A stretch of 7,049 nt of DNA, from NCBI GenBank assembly GCA_049522565.1, contig JBEKNT010000368.1:1-7049 (forward strand), given 5' to 3'. The position numbers and the translations under genes are program-made. The notes beneath the pieces are model-generated. The model saw nothing but the letters and a program-made list of their open reading frames with translations. It was not told the origin of the DNA and ran no database searches. Shown piece by piece: positions 1 through 5,245 of the stretch; the stretch's first letter is position 1; each line of letters opens with the position of its first letter. This stretch comes from JASHVB01 sp049522565 (GTDB lineage Bacteria > Pseudomonadota > Alphaproteobacteria > Acetobacterales > Acetobacteraceae).

Positions 1-21
1 CGCACGCTTCACCCTCCGCTG

Positions 22-47
22 ACCCCTCCCGCAAGCGCGGGAGGGGG
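22..47. repeat. GC-rich palindromic hairpin in the ftsX 5' leader
   Basis: A perfect 10-bp inverted repeat: CCCCTCCCGC at 23-32 and GCGGGAGGGG at 37-46, with loop AAGC. The 3' arm runs into the GGAGG (46-50) that serves as Shine-Dalgarno for ftsX at 59, so the fold abuts the ribosome binding site. The core CTCCCGC/GCGGGAG is shared with the larger palindromic element at 6881-7011, suggesting one dispersed intergenic repeat family. All three plus frames are open through 1-50, so I cannot say in which frame the upstream gene (ftsE expected) ends. Stops lie at 20-22, 52-54 and 63-65. Confidence 0.7.
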
Positions 48-58
48 AGGATGATCCG

Positions 59-982
59 ATGCTGAGCAGCTCCCTCCGCCCCGCCGGTTTCGACGAACTC
101 GGGTTGCGCCGGGCGCTGGCCGATCGGGTGCTGCCGTTCCTGGTCGCCGCCATGGCGTTGCTCGCCGCCCTGGCGCTGTCCGGGTGGGTGGCCGCGGCCT
201 CGCTGGCGCGGCACTGGCAGGAGGGGGCCGGGGCGGCGCTGACCGTGCAGGTGCCGCAGCCGACCGAACCCGCCGCCCAGGGTGGCGGCACGCGGGTCGA
301 GCGCGTCCTCGGCGTGCTGACGGGCAGCCCCGGGATCGCCTCGGCCCATGCGCTGACCGCGGAAGAGCTGGACACTTTGCTGCACCCCTGGCTCGGCGCC
401 GCGGCCGAGCGGCTTGCCGTGCCGCTCCCCGCCGTCATCGCCGTCCGGCTGACCCAGAGCGACGTTGACGTGGGACCGCTGGCGGCGCGGCTGGAGGCGG
501 CCGCCCCCGGCACGCTGACGGAAAGCCACGACATGTGGATCCGCCGCCTCGCCCGGCTGTCGCGCAGCCTCCAGGCGTGCGCCGGGATGGCGCTGCTGCT
601 GGTGGCGGCGGTCGCCGCGGCGGTGATCGCGGTCGCCACGCGCGCCGGGCTGGCGGCGCGGCGCGAGGCGATCGAGATCGTGCACGGCCTCGGCGCCACC
701 GACGGCTACATCGCCGCCCGCTTCGCCGGCCGCGTCACCCTGCTCGCCGCGACCGGAGGCATGGCCGGGGCGCTGCTGGCGCTGCCGGTGCTGCTGACGC
801 TGGCCATGCTCGCGGCACCGTTCGCCGGCGCGGCGACCGCCCCGGACAGCCCGGCCGAGGCGCTGGCGGCACTGCCCGTGGCGCTGTGGCTGGCGCTGCC
901 CGGCCTGCCCGCCGCCGCCGCCGCGATCGGCTTCATCACCGCGCAGGGCACGGTGCGCTGGTGGCTGCGGCGGCTGCCATGA
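59..982 (+). CDS. ftsX: Cell division protein FtsX (permease-like partner of FtsE)
   Basis: 307-aa inner-membrane protein. Hydrophobic segments lie at about residues 22-50, 172-194, 226-252 and 268-295, the four-helix plan of FtsX, with a periplasmic domain between the first two (about 51-165). The segment RREAIEIVHGLGATDGYIAA (201-220) is the conserved cytoplasmic FtsX region after TM2. In known systems FtsX pairs with the ATPase FtsE and switches on periplasmic cell-wall hydrolases through its first extracellular loop; here that role is inferred from family. The ATG at 59 follows GGAGG at 46-50 with 8-nt spacing. The stop overlaps the next start as ATGA (979-982), implying translational coupling. 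ftsE should lie immediately upstream. The short N-terminal tail and alanine-rich loop are ordinary for alphaproteobacterial FtsX. Confidence 0.9.
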   Translation: MLSSSLRPAGFDELGLRRALADRVLPFLVAAMALLAALALSGWVAAASLARHWQEGAGAALTVQVPQPTEPAAQGGGTRVERVLGVLTGSPGIASAHALTAEELDTLLHPWLGAAAERLAVPLPAVIAVRLTQSDVDVGPLAARLEAAAPGTLTESHDMWIRRLARLSRSLQACAGMALLLVAAVAAAVIAVATRAGLAARREAIEIVHGLGATDGYIAARFAGRVTLLAATGGMAGALLALPVLLTLAMLAAPFAGAATAPDSPAEALAALPVALWLALPGLPAAAAAIGFITAQGTVRWWLRRLP

Positions 983-1602
983 GCAAACGCCGCCTGGCGC
1001 TCCGCCTCGCCTGCTGGGCGCTGTTCGTGGTGGTCGTGGCGTGGGACATGGGGCTGGTCTGGTTCATCCAGTACGCCACCCGTCCGGAGCCGCCGGTGCC
1101 GGAGGCCGACGGCATCGTCGCGTTGACCGGCGGCGCCGAGCGGGTCGAGACCGCGCTGCGGCTGCTGCAAGCGCATCGGGCGCAATGGCTGTTGCTGTCC
1201 GGCACCGGCATTGGCGTCGATCTGGCGATGTTGGCGCATCGGGCAGGAGTGGATCCGGTGCCGATCGCCGCGCAGGTGACGCTCGGGCGGCAGGCAACCA
1301 CCACCCGTGGCAACGCTTTGGAAACCGCCGCCTGGGCGCACGACCACGACATCCACACGTTGATCGTGGTCACCGCGTACTATCACATGCCGCGCGCGCT
1401 GACCGAACTGCGGCGGGCGCTGCCGGAGGTCACGCTGTATCCGGAACCGGTGCTGCGGCCGCAGGCGGGGGGCCTCGGTCCGGTGGTGACACTGCGGCTC
1501 ACGGCCGGGGAATACACGAAATACCTGCTGGCGGTGGTCGGCGTCACGACGTTGCTGCCGGGCCACGACCAGGCGGCGCCGCATGAGACGCACCACGGAT
1601 GA
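979..1602 (+). CDS. YdcF-like DUF218 (ElyC/SanA/YdcF superfamily) membrane-anchored protein
   Basis: 207 aa. An N-terminal anchor (about residues 11-31) is followed by a Rossmann-like DUF218 domain. Hallmarks visible: ADGIVALTGGAERV (43-56), strand LLLSGTG (71-77), the polar TTTRGNALETAAWA segment (107-120, the family's conserved T/S...R.NA..T helix), VTAYYHMPRA (131-140), and a C-terminal EYTKYLLA (178-185). The exact reaction of this superfamily is unsettled; E. coli ElyC and SanA are linked to envelope integrity. The active domain probably faces the periplasm (inference). I chose the ATG at 979 because it overlaps the ftsX stop in an ATGA and directly precedes a basic MSKRR plus hydrophobic anchor; the longer in-frame extension runs out of frame through ftsX and is spurious. 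Its own stop forms a second ATGA (1599-1602) with the acyltransferase start. Confidence 0.87.
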   Translation: MSKRRLALRLACWALFVVVVAWDMGLVWFIQYATRPEPPVPEADGIVALTGGAERVETALRLLQAHRAQWLLLSGTGIGVDLAMLAHRAGVDPVPIAAQVTLGRQATTTRGNALETAAWAHDHDIHTLIVVTAYYHMPRALTELRRALPEVTLYPEPVLRPQAGGLGPVVTLRLTAGEYTKYLLAVVGVTTLLPGHDQAAPHETHHG

Positions 1603-2294
1603 CCATCCTGCGATCCACGCTGTTCAATGTGTTCTTCTTCGGCTCGACCTTCGTGCTGACGCTGGTCGGGACCGTCGCCCGGTTCGTGGCCCCCCATCGT
1701 ATCATGGACATCGCCGCGGCCTGGGCGCGTCTGGTGCTGTGGGGCGCGCGGGTCCTCTGCGGCATCCGTTGGCAGGTGGTCGGCGCGTTGCCGACCGGCG
1801 CGGCGCTGATTGCCTCGCACCATGAATCGGCGTTCGACACCCTGGTCTGGCTGACCCTGGTGCCGCGGCCGGCCTACATCATGAAGCAGGAGATGCTGCG
1901 CATCCCGCTGTTCGGCGCGCTGACCCTGCGGGCCGGGATGATCGCGGTTGATCGGAGCGGCGGCGCCAAGGCGATGCGCGGTTTGATGCGCGACGCGGCC
2001 CGCGCGGCGGCGGAGCAACGCCAGATCGTGATTTTTCCGGAAGGCACCAGGGCCGAGCCGGGCGCATTGCTGCCGATGCAGCCGGGCGTCGCCGCGCTTG
2101 CCGCGTCCACTGGCCTGCCGGTCATCCCGGTGGTGACCGACTCGGGGCGTTGCTGGGGCCGGCGGGCGTTCCGCAAGTACCCCGGCGTCATCCACATCGT
2201 GCTGCTGCCGCCGATCCCGGCCGGCACGCGGCGGCAGGACTTGCTGCCACGGCTGGAGGCGGCGCTGCGGACGGATGTCGGGGAGCGCGGATGA
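1599..2294 (+). CDS. plsC: 1-acyl-sn-glycerol-3-phosphate acyltransferase (PlsC-type)
   Basis: 231 aa. All four lysophosphatidate acyltransferase blocks are readable: HHESAFD at 74-80 holds the catalytic H75-x4-D80; GMIAVDRSGG at 113-122 is block II; FPEGTR at 146-151 is the phosphate-binding block III; GLPVIPVV at 172-179 is block IV. An N-terminal hydrophobic region (about 8-28) should anchor it in the cytoplasmic membrane. The family transfers an acyl group from acyl-ACP or acyl-CoA to lysophosphatidic acid, giving phosphatidic acid for phospholipid synthesis. A role on another lyso-lipid (for example an ornithine-lipid-type acyltransferase) cannot be ruled out from sequence alone. The start overlaps the upstream stop by 4 bp, so it is the third gene of the ftsX operon. 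A 630-bp gene-poor stretch follows. Confidence 0.88.
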   Translation: MTILRSTLFNVFFFGSTFVLTLVGTVARFVAPHRIMDIAAAWARLVLWGARVLCGIRWQVVGALPTGAALIASHHESAFDTLVWLTLVPRPAYIMKQEMLRIPLFGALTLRAGMIAVDRSGGAKAMRGLMRDAARAAAEQRQIVIFPEGTRAEPGALLPMQPGVAALAASTGLPVIPVVTDSGRCWGRRAFRKYPGVIHIVLLPPIPAGTRRQDLLPRLEAALRTDVGERG

Positions 2295-2329
2295 TGCGGC
2301 TGCGACGGTTCGGTCCGCGGGCCGACGCC

Positions 2330-2340
2330 GTCATTGCGAC
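2330..2340 (+). repeat. GTCATTGCGA dispersed repeat, copy 1
   Basis: GTCATTGCGAC, followed by a GCGCGCAGCG...GCGAAGCGATC stretch resembling the common intergenic GTCATTGCGAGCGCAGCGAAGCAATC repeat known in several proteobacteria. It is degenerate here. Other copies of the head motif lie at 2424-2434 and 4476-4486. Confidence 0.5.
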
Positions 2341-2423
2341 CGCGCGCGCAGCGTGGCGCGAAGCGATCTCCGCGAGACAGCGCCTGATATTTCCACTCTG
2401 CCCGGATTCGTGGCGGGCTCGTT

Positions 2424-2434
2424 GTCATTGCGAG
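2424..2434 (+). repeat. GTCATTGCGA dispersed repeat, copy 2
   Basis: GTCATTGCGAG followed by GCGCGGGGCGAC. It lies in the same gene-poor spacer as copy 1, about 95 bp downstream and in the same orientation. Likely a truncated copy. Confidence 0.5.
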
Positions 2435-2490
2435 GCGCGGGGCGACTAATGCCAACCGCCCCGGAGACTAACCCACCGGCGTGCCTTCCC

Positions 2491-2513
2491 GTCATGGCGG
2501 GCGAAGGCCCGCT
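2491..2513 (+). repeat. GTCATGG-type hairpin repeat
   Basis: GTCATGG is followed by a 6-bp stem GCGGGC/GCCCGC with loop GAAG. This looks like the intergenic GTCATGGC...CCCG palindrome common in high-GC alphaproteobacteria. It has no T-tract and is unlikely to be a strong intrinsic terminator. Confidence 0.45.
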
Positions 2514-2866
2514 GCAATGGCTGCGGACAGTTACCGCTGAGGCGGCGCTATCCCGATCGGGGCGCTCCCGGGCGGCCCATTTGCGAACGCTTCCATCGCA
2601 TCGCGCTGTTGCCGGCGGCCATGCACGGCTGATGCTATTCGTGCGCGCGGATGATGGGCTACCTGTGGACAAGTCTGTGGGTACACTCTGCGCCCGGCTC
2701 GGCTCAGATCGCAACGTGGCGTGGCAAGCTATTGATGAGACAGAAATTTGTGGTCGTTATCGATCCGCTGACGGGGTTTGTGGCGGATGGGGATGATATC
2801 CGCGGGCCAAGTCATGAAACCGTGACATGGGACGATTTTTGCGACGCAGACCCCCGACCGCCGCGG

Positions 2867-2895
2867 TTGGCCGGTTTCGCATGTCTGCCTATAAG
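2867..2895 (+). promoter_or_regulatory. Candidate sigma70-type promoter of the DUF2125 gene
   Basis: A -35-like TTGGCC (2867-2872), a 17-nt spacer and a -10-like TATAAG (2890-2895) match the housekeeping consensus at 4/6 and 5/6 positions with ideal spacing. A start near 2902 would give a leader of about 25 nt before the ATG at 2927. The -10 hexamer is identical to that of the candidate promoter at 3954-3982. Confidence 0.5.
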
Positions 2896-2926
2896 CGGTC
2901 CGTCCGGTCCAGCAGCGTGAGGGGCG

Positions 2927-3973
2927 ATGCGGCGCAGGCTATGGATACTTCTGACCGCGCTGCTGCTGGCGGTGGTGATCGGCGACTTTCTCGCCTGGCA
3001 CTTCGCGGAGCGGCAGATGCGGGCCAGCCTCGCCGACTGGGTTGCCGTGCGGCGCGCCGCCGGCTGGTCGGTGAGTTCCGCCAAGCCGGAGGCCGGCGGT
3101 TGGCCGCTCGCTGCGACGCTGACCCTGCGCGATGTCGCGTTGCAAGGCGGCGCGCCCGACATTCCGGACGGCCTCGCCTGGCGGGCCGAGCGCGTGGTGT
3201 TGCGCCTCGCCCCGCTGCACCCGCTCGTGCTGCGGATCGAGGCCGAGGGCGCGCAACACCTGCGCGTGGCCGACGCCCCCGACATCCCGTACACCGCCGG
3301 CCGCCTGCAACTGCTGGTGCCGCTGCCGGCCGATCCGGCGGCGCTGGCGCTCGACCTGCGTGGCGAAACGCTGCGTGCCAGCGTTCCGGTTGCCGGCGCC
3401 GATGACGCACTGACGCTCGATCGGCTGGATGTGGATGCCGTGCTGTATCCGGCGGCGCCGCAGGGGCAGCCGGCGGTGTCGATGGCGGTCAAGGCCGACG
3501 GCATCGGTTTGCCGTCGCGGCTGACCTGGCCGCTGGGTCCGCGCATCGCCTCGGTCGTCCTGGATGCCGCGTTGAACGGTCCGCTGCCCGTTGCGCCCGG
3601 GCTGACCGCCTGCGCCACGAAATGGCGCGACGACGGCGGCTCGCTGGAGGTGCGGCAGGTGCAGACGCAGTGGGGGCCGCTTGGACTGACGGCGACGGCG
3701 ACGCTGGCGCTCGACCCGGAGTTGCAGCCGATGGGAACCGGCACGGCGCAAGTGACCGGCTATGCCGAAACGCTGGACGCGCTGGCGCGGAACGGCCTGA
3801 TGAGCCGCTCCGCCGCGACGACCGCCAAGGCGGTGCTGTCGCTGCTCGCCAATGCGCCGGACGACGGCAGTCCATCGGCGGTGGAGGTGCCGCTGTCGCT
3901 GCAATACCGCACCCTGTCGATGCGCCAGGTGCCGCTGGTGCGGTTGCCGGAGCTGGACTGGCCGCAACCATGA
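2927..3973 (+). CDS. DUF2125 domain-containing membrane-anchored protein
   Basis: 348 aa. A single N-terminal helix (about residues 5-25, after MRRR) anchors a large, probably periplasmic, beta-rich domain. The GGWPLAATLTLRDVAL stretch (about 58-73) and a later A.LALDPELQPMGTG segment fit the alphaproteobacterial DUF2125 family, whose biochemical role is unknown to me. The repeated 'layer' feel (alternating hydrophobic strands ending in W..L or LQP) recalls AsmA-like envelope proteins, but that resemblance is only impressionistic. The ATG at 2927 has GAGGGG at 2919-2924, a short 2-nt spacing, so the start is probable rather than certain. It has its own promoter-like sequence just upstream and is followed, without a terminator, by the promoter of the ACT gene, whose -35 lies within its last codons. 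Confidence 0.75.
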   Translation: MRRRLWILLTALLLAVVIGDFLAWHFAERQMRASLADWVAVRRAAGWSVSSAKPEAGGWPLAATLTLRDVALQGGAPDIPDGLAWRAERVVLRLAPLHPLVLRIEAEGAQHLRVADAPDIPYTAGRLQLLVPLPADPAALALDLRGETLRASVPVAGADDALTLDRLDVDAVLYPAAPQGQPAVSMAVKADGIGLPSRLTWPLGPRIASVVLDAALNGPLPVAPGLTACATKWRDDGGSLEVRQVQTQWGPLGLTATATLALDPELQPMGTGTAQVTGYAETLDALARNGLMSRSAATTAKAVLSLLANAPDDGSPSAVEVPLSLQYRTLSMRQVPLVRLPELDWPQP

Positions 3974-3982
3974 TGCTATAAG
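3954..3982 (+). promoter_or_regulatory. Candidate promoter of the ACT-domain gene (extended -10)
   Basis: TGGACT (3954-3959, 4/6 match to TTGACA), a 17-nt spacer, then TATAAG (3977-3982), preceded by TGC at 3974-3976 as an extended -10 element. It straddles the 3' end of the DUF2125 gene. Predicted transcription start is around 3989, which is also the A of an ATG opening a 15-codon leader ORF. Confidence 0.5.
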
Positions 3983-3988
3983 GGCGTC

Positions 3989-4036
3989 ATGAGTCTCCGG
4001 ATCCCCACGACGCGAATTAGCCGCCCGGCTGCCTGA
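3989..4036 (+). CDS. Possible 15-aa leader peptide upstream of the ACT gene
   Basis: ATG at 3989 opens MSLRIPTTRISRPAA and stops with TGA at 4034-4036. The stop sits in the 4-nt loop of a perfect 9-bp hairpin, and the codons span the 5' arms of all three stems of the leader fold. A weak AGGG lies at 3981-3984. If transcription starts near 3989 the ORF would be leaderless. There is no run of a single regulatory amino acid codon (two Thr, three Arg, two Ile), so it does not copy the his/leu attenuator type. Translation is not shown; the support is its position relative to the structure. Confidence 0.35.
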   Translation: MSLRIPTTRISRPAA

Positions 4037-4083
4037 GCAGCCGGGGCCGCCCGCCTTCTCGCGTTTTGCGTCGTATTCCGGAG
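3995..4083 (+). promoter_or_regulatory. Nested stem-loop in the ACT-gene 5' leader, sequestering the SD
   Basis: Three co-linear stems can form by hand-pairing. The basal stem is CTCCGGA (3995-4001) with TCCGGAG (4077-4083), 7 bp. The middle stem is ACGACGCGAA (4007-4016) with TTTGCGTCGT (4065-4074), 10 bp including one G-U. The apical hairpin is CCCGGCTGC (4024-4032) with GCAGCCGGG (4037-4045), 9 bp, loop CTGA. The basal 3' strand contains GGAG at 4080-4083, the Shine-Dalgarno of the ACT gene (ATG 4093, spacing 9), so the folded RNA should hide it. Ribosomes moving along the leader ORF would open the 5' strands. Folding energy and conservation have not been computed. Confidence 0.5.
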
Positions 4084-4092
4084 TTCCGTTCC

Positions 4093-4404
4093 ATGTCCGA
4101 TGGTTCCTTATCTGGCAATTTGTCCGCCGTTGATGCGCGCGGCGAGGTTGCCGTCCGCTTCATGCTGGATGCGGAGGCCTCGCCGGGGCTGTTGCCGCGC
4201 CTGCTGCAACCCTTCGCGCGGCGCGACCTGGCGCCCGACCGCATGTGGGCGCACCGCAGCGGCACCGTGATGCATGTCGAGATCGCCCTGGAGGCGATGC
4301 CGGAGGAGATGGTGCATCTGGTCGAGGGCAATCTGTGGCAGGTGGTGGGCGTGCAGCAGGTTTCGCTGCTGCGGCCCGGGGTGGAACTGCGGCGGGCTGC
4401 CTGA
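4093..4404 (+). CDS. Small stand-alone ACT-domain protein (IlvH/IlvM-like fold)
   Basis: 103 aa. Residues about 17-94 fit one ACT domain. Strand VAVRFMLD (19-26) is followed by ASPGLLPRLLQPFARRDLAP (29-48), the loop and helix that bind ligand in ACT regulators. Then come MHVEIALE (60-67) and helix/strand EGNLWQVVGVQQVSLL (78-93), which parallels the 'lnklvdV..V' end of acetolactate synthase small subunits. Such modules usually bind amino acids and regulate a partner enzyme; no large subunit (IlvB/IlvG) is in the window, so partner and ligand are unknown. I chose ATG 4093 over the upstream TTG 4066 because GGAG at 4080-4083 is 9 nt away and the TTG lies inside the leader stem. The gene is the only one behind its promoter and is followed by an inverted repeat. 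Confidence 0.72.
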   Translation: MSDGSLSGNLSAVDARGEVAVRFMLDAEASPGLLPRLLQPFARRDLAPDRMWAHRSGTVMHVEIALEAMPEEMVHLVEGNLWQVVGVQQVSLLRPGVELRRAA

Positions 4405-4439
4405 GCGGCGAGAGAGGCCAAGGCGTGAACCGGGAGCCC

Positions 4440-4470
4440 GGCGGGCGGACAGCGCCGCCGTCCGCCCGCC
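4440..4470 (+). terminator. Terminator-like inverted repeat after the ACT gene
   Basis: An 11-bp stem GGCGGGCGGAC (4440-4450) with GTCCGCCCGCC (4460-4470), loop of 9, followed by TCTCTGTC rather than a clean T-tract. An outer pairing AGAGAGGC (4411-4418) with GCCTCTCT (4468-4475) is an alternative. It sits 36 nt after the stop. Efficient intrinsic termination is uncertain without a U-run. Confidence 0.5.
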
Positions 4471-4475
4471 TCTCT

Positions 4476-4486
4476 GTCATTGCGAG
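4476..4486 (+). repeat. GTCATTGCGA dispersed repeat, copy 3
   Basis: GTCATTGCGAG, identical over 11 bp to copy 2 at 2424-2434. It lies directly after the inverted repeat downstream of the ACT gene, in an intergenic region. Confidence 0.5.
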
Positions 4487-4529
4487 TTGACCACCGGCGG
4501 CCGACCCGCCCTGGATGAAGCTGCACCGG

Positions 4530-4560
4530 TCGGGGGGGGGCAGAAGGAGACTCCCCCCGA
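4530..4560 (-). terminator. Inverted repeat downstream of RNase D (possible terminator)
   Basis: TCGGGGGG (4530-4537) can pair with CCCCCCGA (4553-4560), 8 bp, with a 15-nt loop. It lies 6-36 nt after the RNase D stop on the minus strand. It includes a run of nine G (4532-4540). No T-tract follows on the minus strand, so it may be a stability element or a factor-dependent terminator rather than a classic intrinsic one. Confidence 0.35.
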
Positions 4561-4565
4561 TCCCC

Positions 4566-5219
4566 TCAATGCGCGAAGATGTCGGGGGTTTCGTAGCCCA
4601 GGACGTCGAGCCGGGCGCGGGTCGGCAGGAAGCCGAAGCAGGCCTCGGCCAATTCGAGCCGTTTCTCGCGGATCAGCAGCGCCTCCAGCTTGGCCCATAG
4701 CGCATGCAGATGCAGCACGTCCGACGCGGCATACGCCATCTGTTCCGGTGTCAGTTCCACCGCACCCCAGTCCGACGATTGCTGCTGCTTCGACAATTCG
4801 ATGCCGAGCAATTCCTTGCAGAGGTCCTTGAGGCCGTACTTGTCGGTGAAGGTGCGGGTGAGACGTGCGGCGATCTTGGTGCAGCGCACCGGTGCCACGG
4901 TGATGTCGAGGCTGTGTTGCAGCACCGCAACGTCGAACCGGGCGAAGTGCATCAGCTTCACGGTGACCGGGTCGGCCAACAGGCGCTTGAGGTTCGGGCA
5001 ATCGAAGCCATGCCCGCCGAGCGACGGCGGAACGAGCTGCACCAGATGCGCATGGCCGTCGCCGGAGGAAAGCTGCACCAGGCAGAGCCGGTCGCGGTGT
5101 GGTTGCAGGCCCATCGTCTCGGTATCGACCGCGACAACCGGGCCGGCCACAAAGCCCTCCGGCAGGTCGTGCCGGTGCAAGTGGATGGTGCCGCCCGGCA
5201 TGAACTGGGTTGTGGTCAT
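4566..5219 (-). CDS. rnd: Ribonuclease D (short, HRDC-less DEDDy 3'-5' exonuclease)
   Basis: 217 aa. The DEDDy exonuclease signature is complete. VDTETMGL (31-38) carries D32 and E34 of Exo I, HFARFD (91-96) carries D96 of Exo II, and YAASD (163-167) carries Y163 and D167 of Exo III. DKYGLKDLCKELLGI (126-140) and the SSDWG segment (148-152) are typical of RNase D-like proteins. The family trims 3' ends of tRNA precursors and other structured RNAs using two metal ions. E. coli RNase D is about 375 aa with C-terminal HRDC domains; this protein ends right after the nuclease domain, the common alphaproteobacterial short form. The ATG at 5219 has no strong Shine-Dalgarno. It lies 26 bp behind tRNA-Leu on the same strand with no terminator between, so co-transcription is likely. 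Confidence 0.88.
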   Translation of the reverse strand: MTTTQFMPGGTIHLHRHDLPEGFVAGPVVAVDTETMGLQPHRDRLCLVQLSSGDGHAHLVQLVPPSLGGHGFDCPNLKRLLADPVTVKLMHFARFDVAVLQHSLDITVAPVRCTKIAARLTRTFTDKYGLKDLCKELLGIELSKQQQSSDWGAVELTPEQMAYAASDVLHLHALWAKLEALLIREKRLELAEACFGFLPTRARLDVLGYETPDIFAH

Positions 5220-5245
5220 GTGCTACCGATCGCTGAGAACGGGTT

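Larger units (their letters stand above)
2295..2866. other. Gene-poor spacer with repeat remnants
   Basis: No convincing gene. Open frames here (for example 2275-2796 plus, 2331-2714 minus) have low-complexity Arg/Ala/Ser composition and no recognisable motif. The stretch holds two GTCATTGCGA motifs (2330-2339, 2424-2433), a hairpin after GTCATGG (GCGGGC 2497-2502, loop GAAG, GCCCGC 2507-2512), and a 10-bp palindrome CCCGATCGGG at 2552-2561. About 2690-2830 is visibly less GC-rich than its surroundings and contains a possible 61-codon ORF (2735-2920, MRQKFVVVIDPLTGF...) with no clear ribosome site. That ORF runs through the promoter of the next gene, so I do not call it. No terminator with a T-run is seen after plsC. 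Confidence 0.6.

Noticed and set aside
2..22. Partial upstream CDS ending ARFTLR-stop (could be the end of FtsE)
   Set aside because: All three frames are open at the window edge and none gives a recognisable FtsE C-terminus, so the reading frame cannot be chosen.
1383..2195. Long minus-strand open frame of 270 codons opposite ydcF/plsC
   Set aside because: Arg/His/Pro/Gln-rich shadow of the real plus-strand genes, as is common in high-GC DNA. No family motif.
2735..2920. Possible 61-aa ORF (MRQKFVVVIDPLTGF...)
   Set aside because: No convincing ribosome binding site, no recognisable motif, and its 3' third overlaps the promoter of the DUF2125 gene. Kept as a note within the spacer entry.
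2939..3967. Minus-strand open frame of 342 codons opposite DUF2125
   Set aside because: Extreme Arg/Gln/His content typical of an antisense shadow; the plus-strand frame has a membrane anchor and family features.
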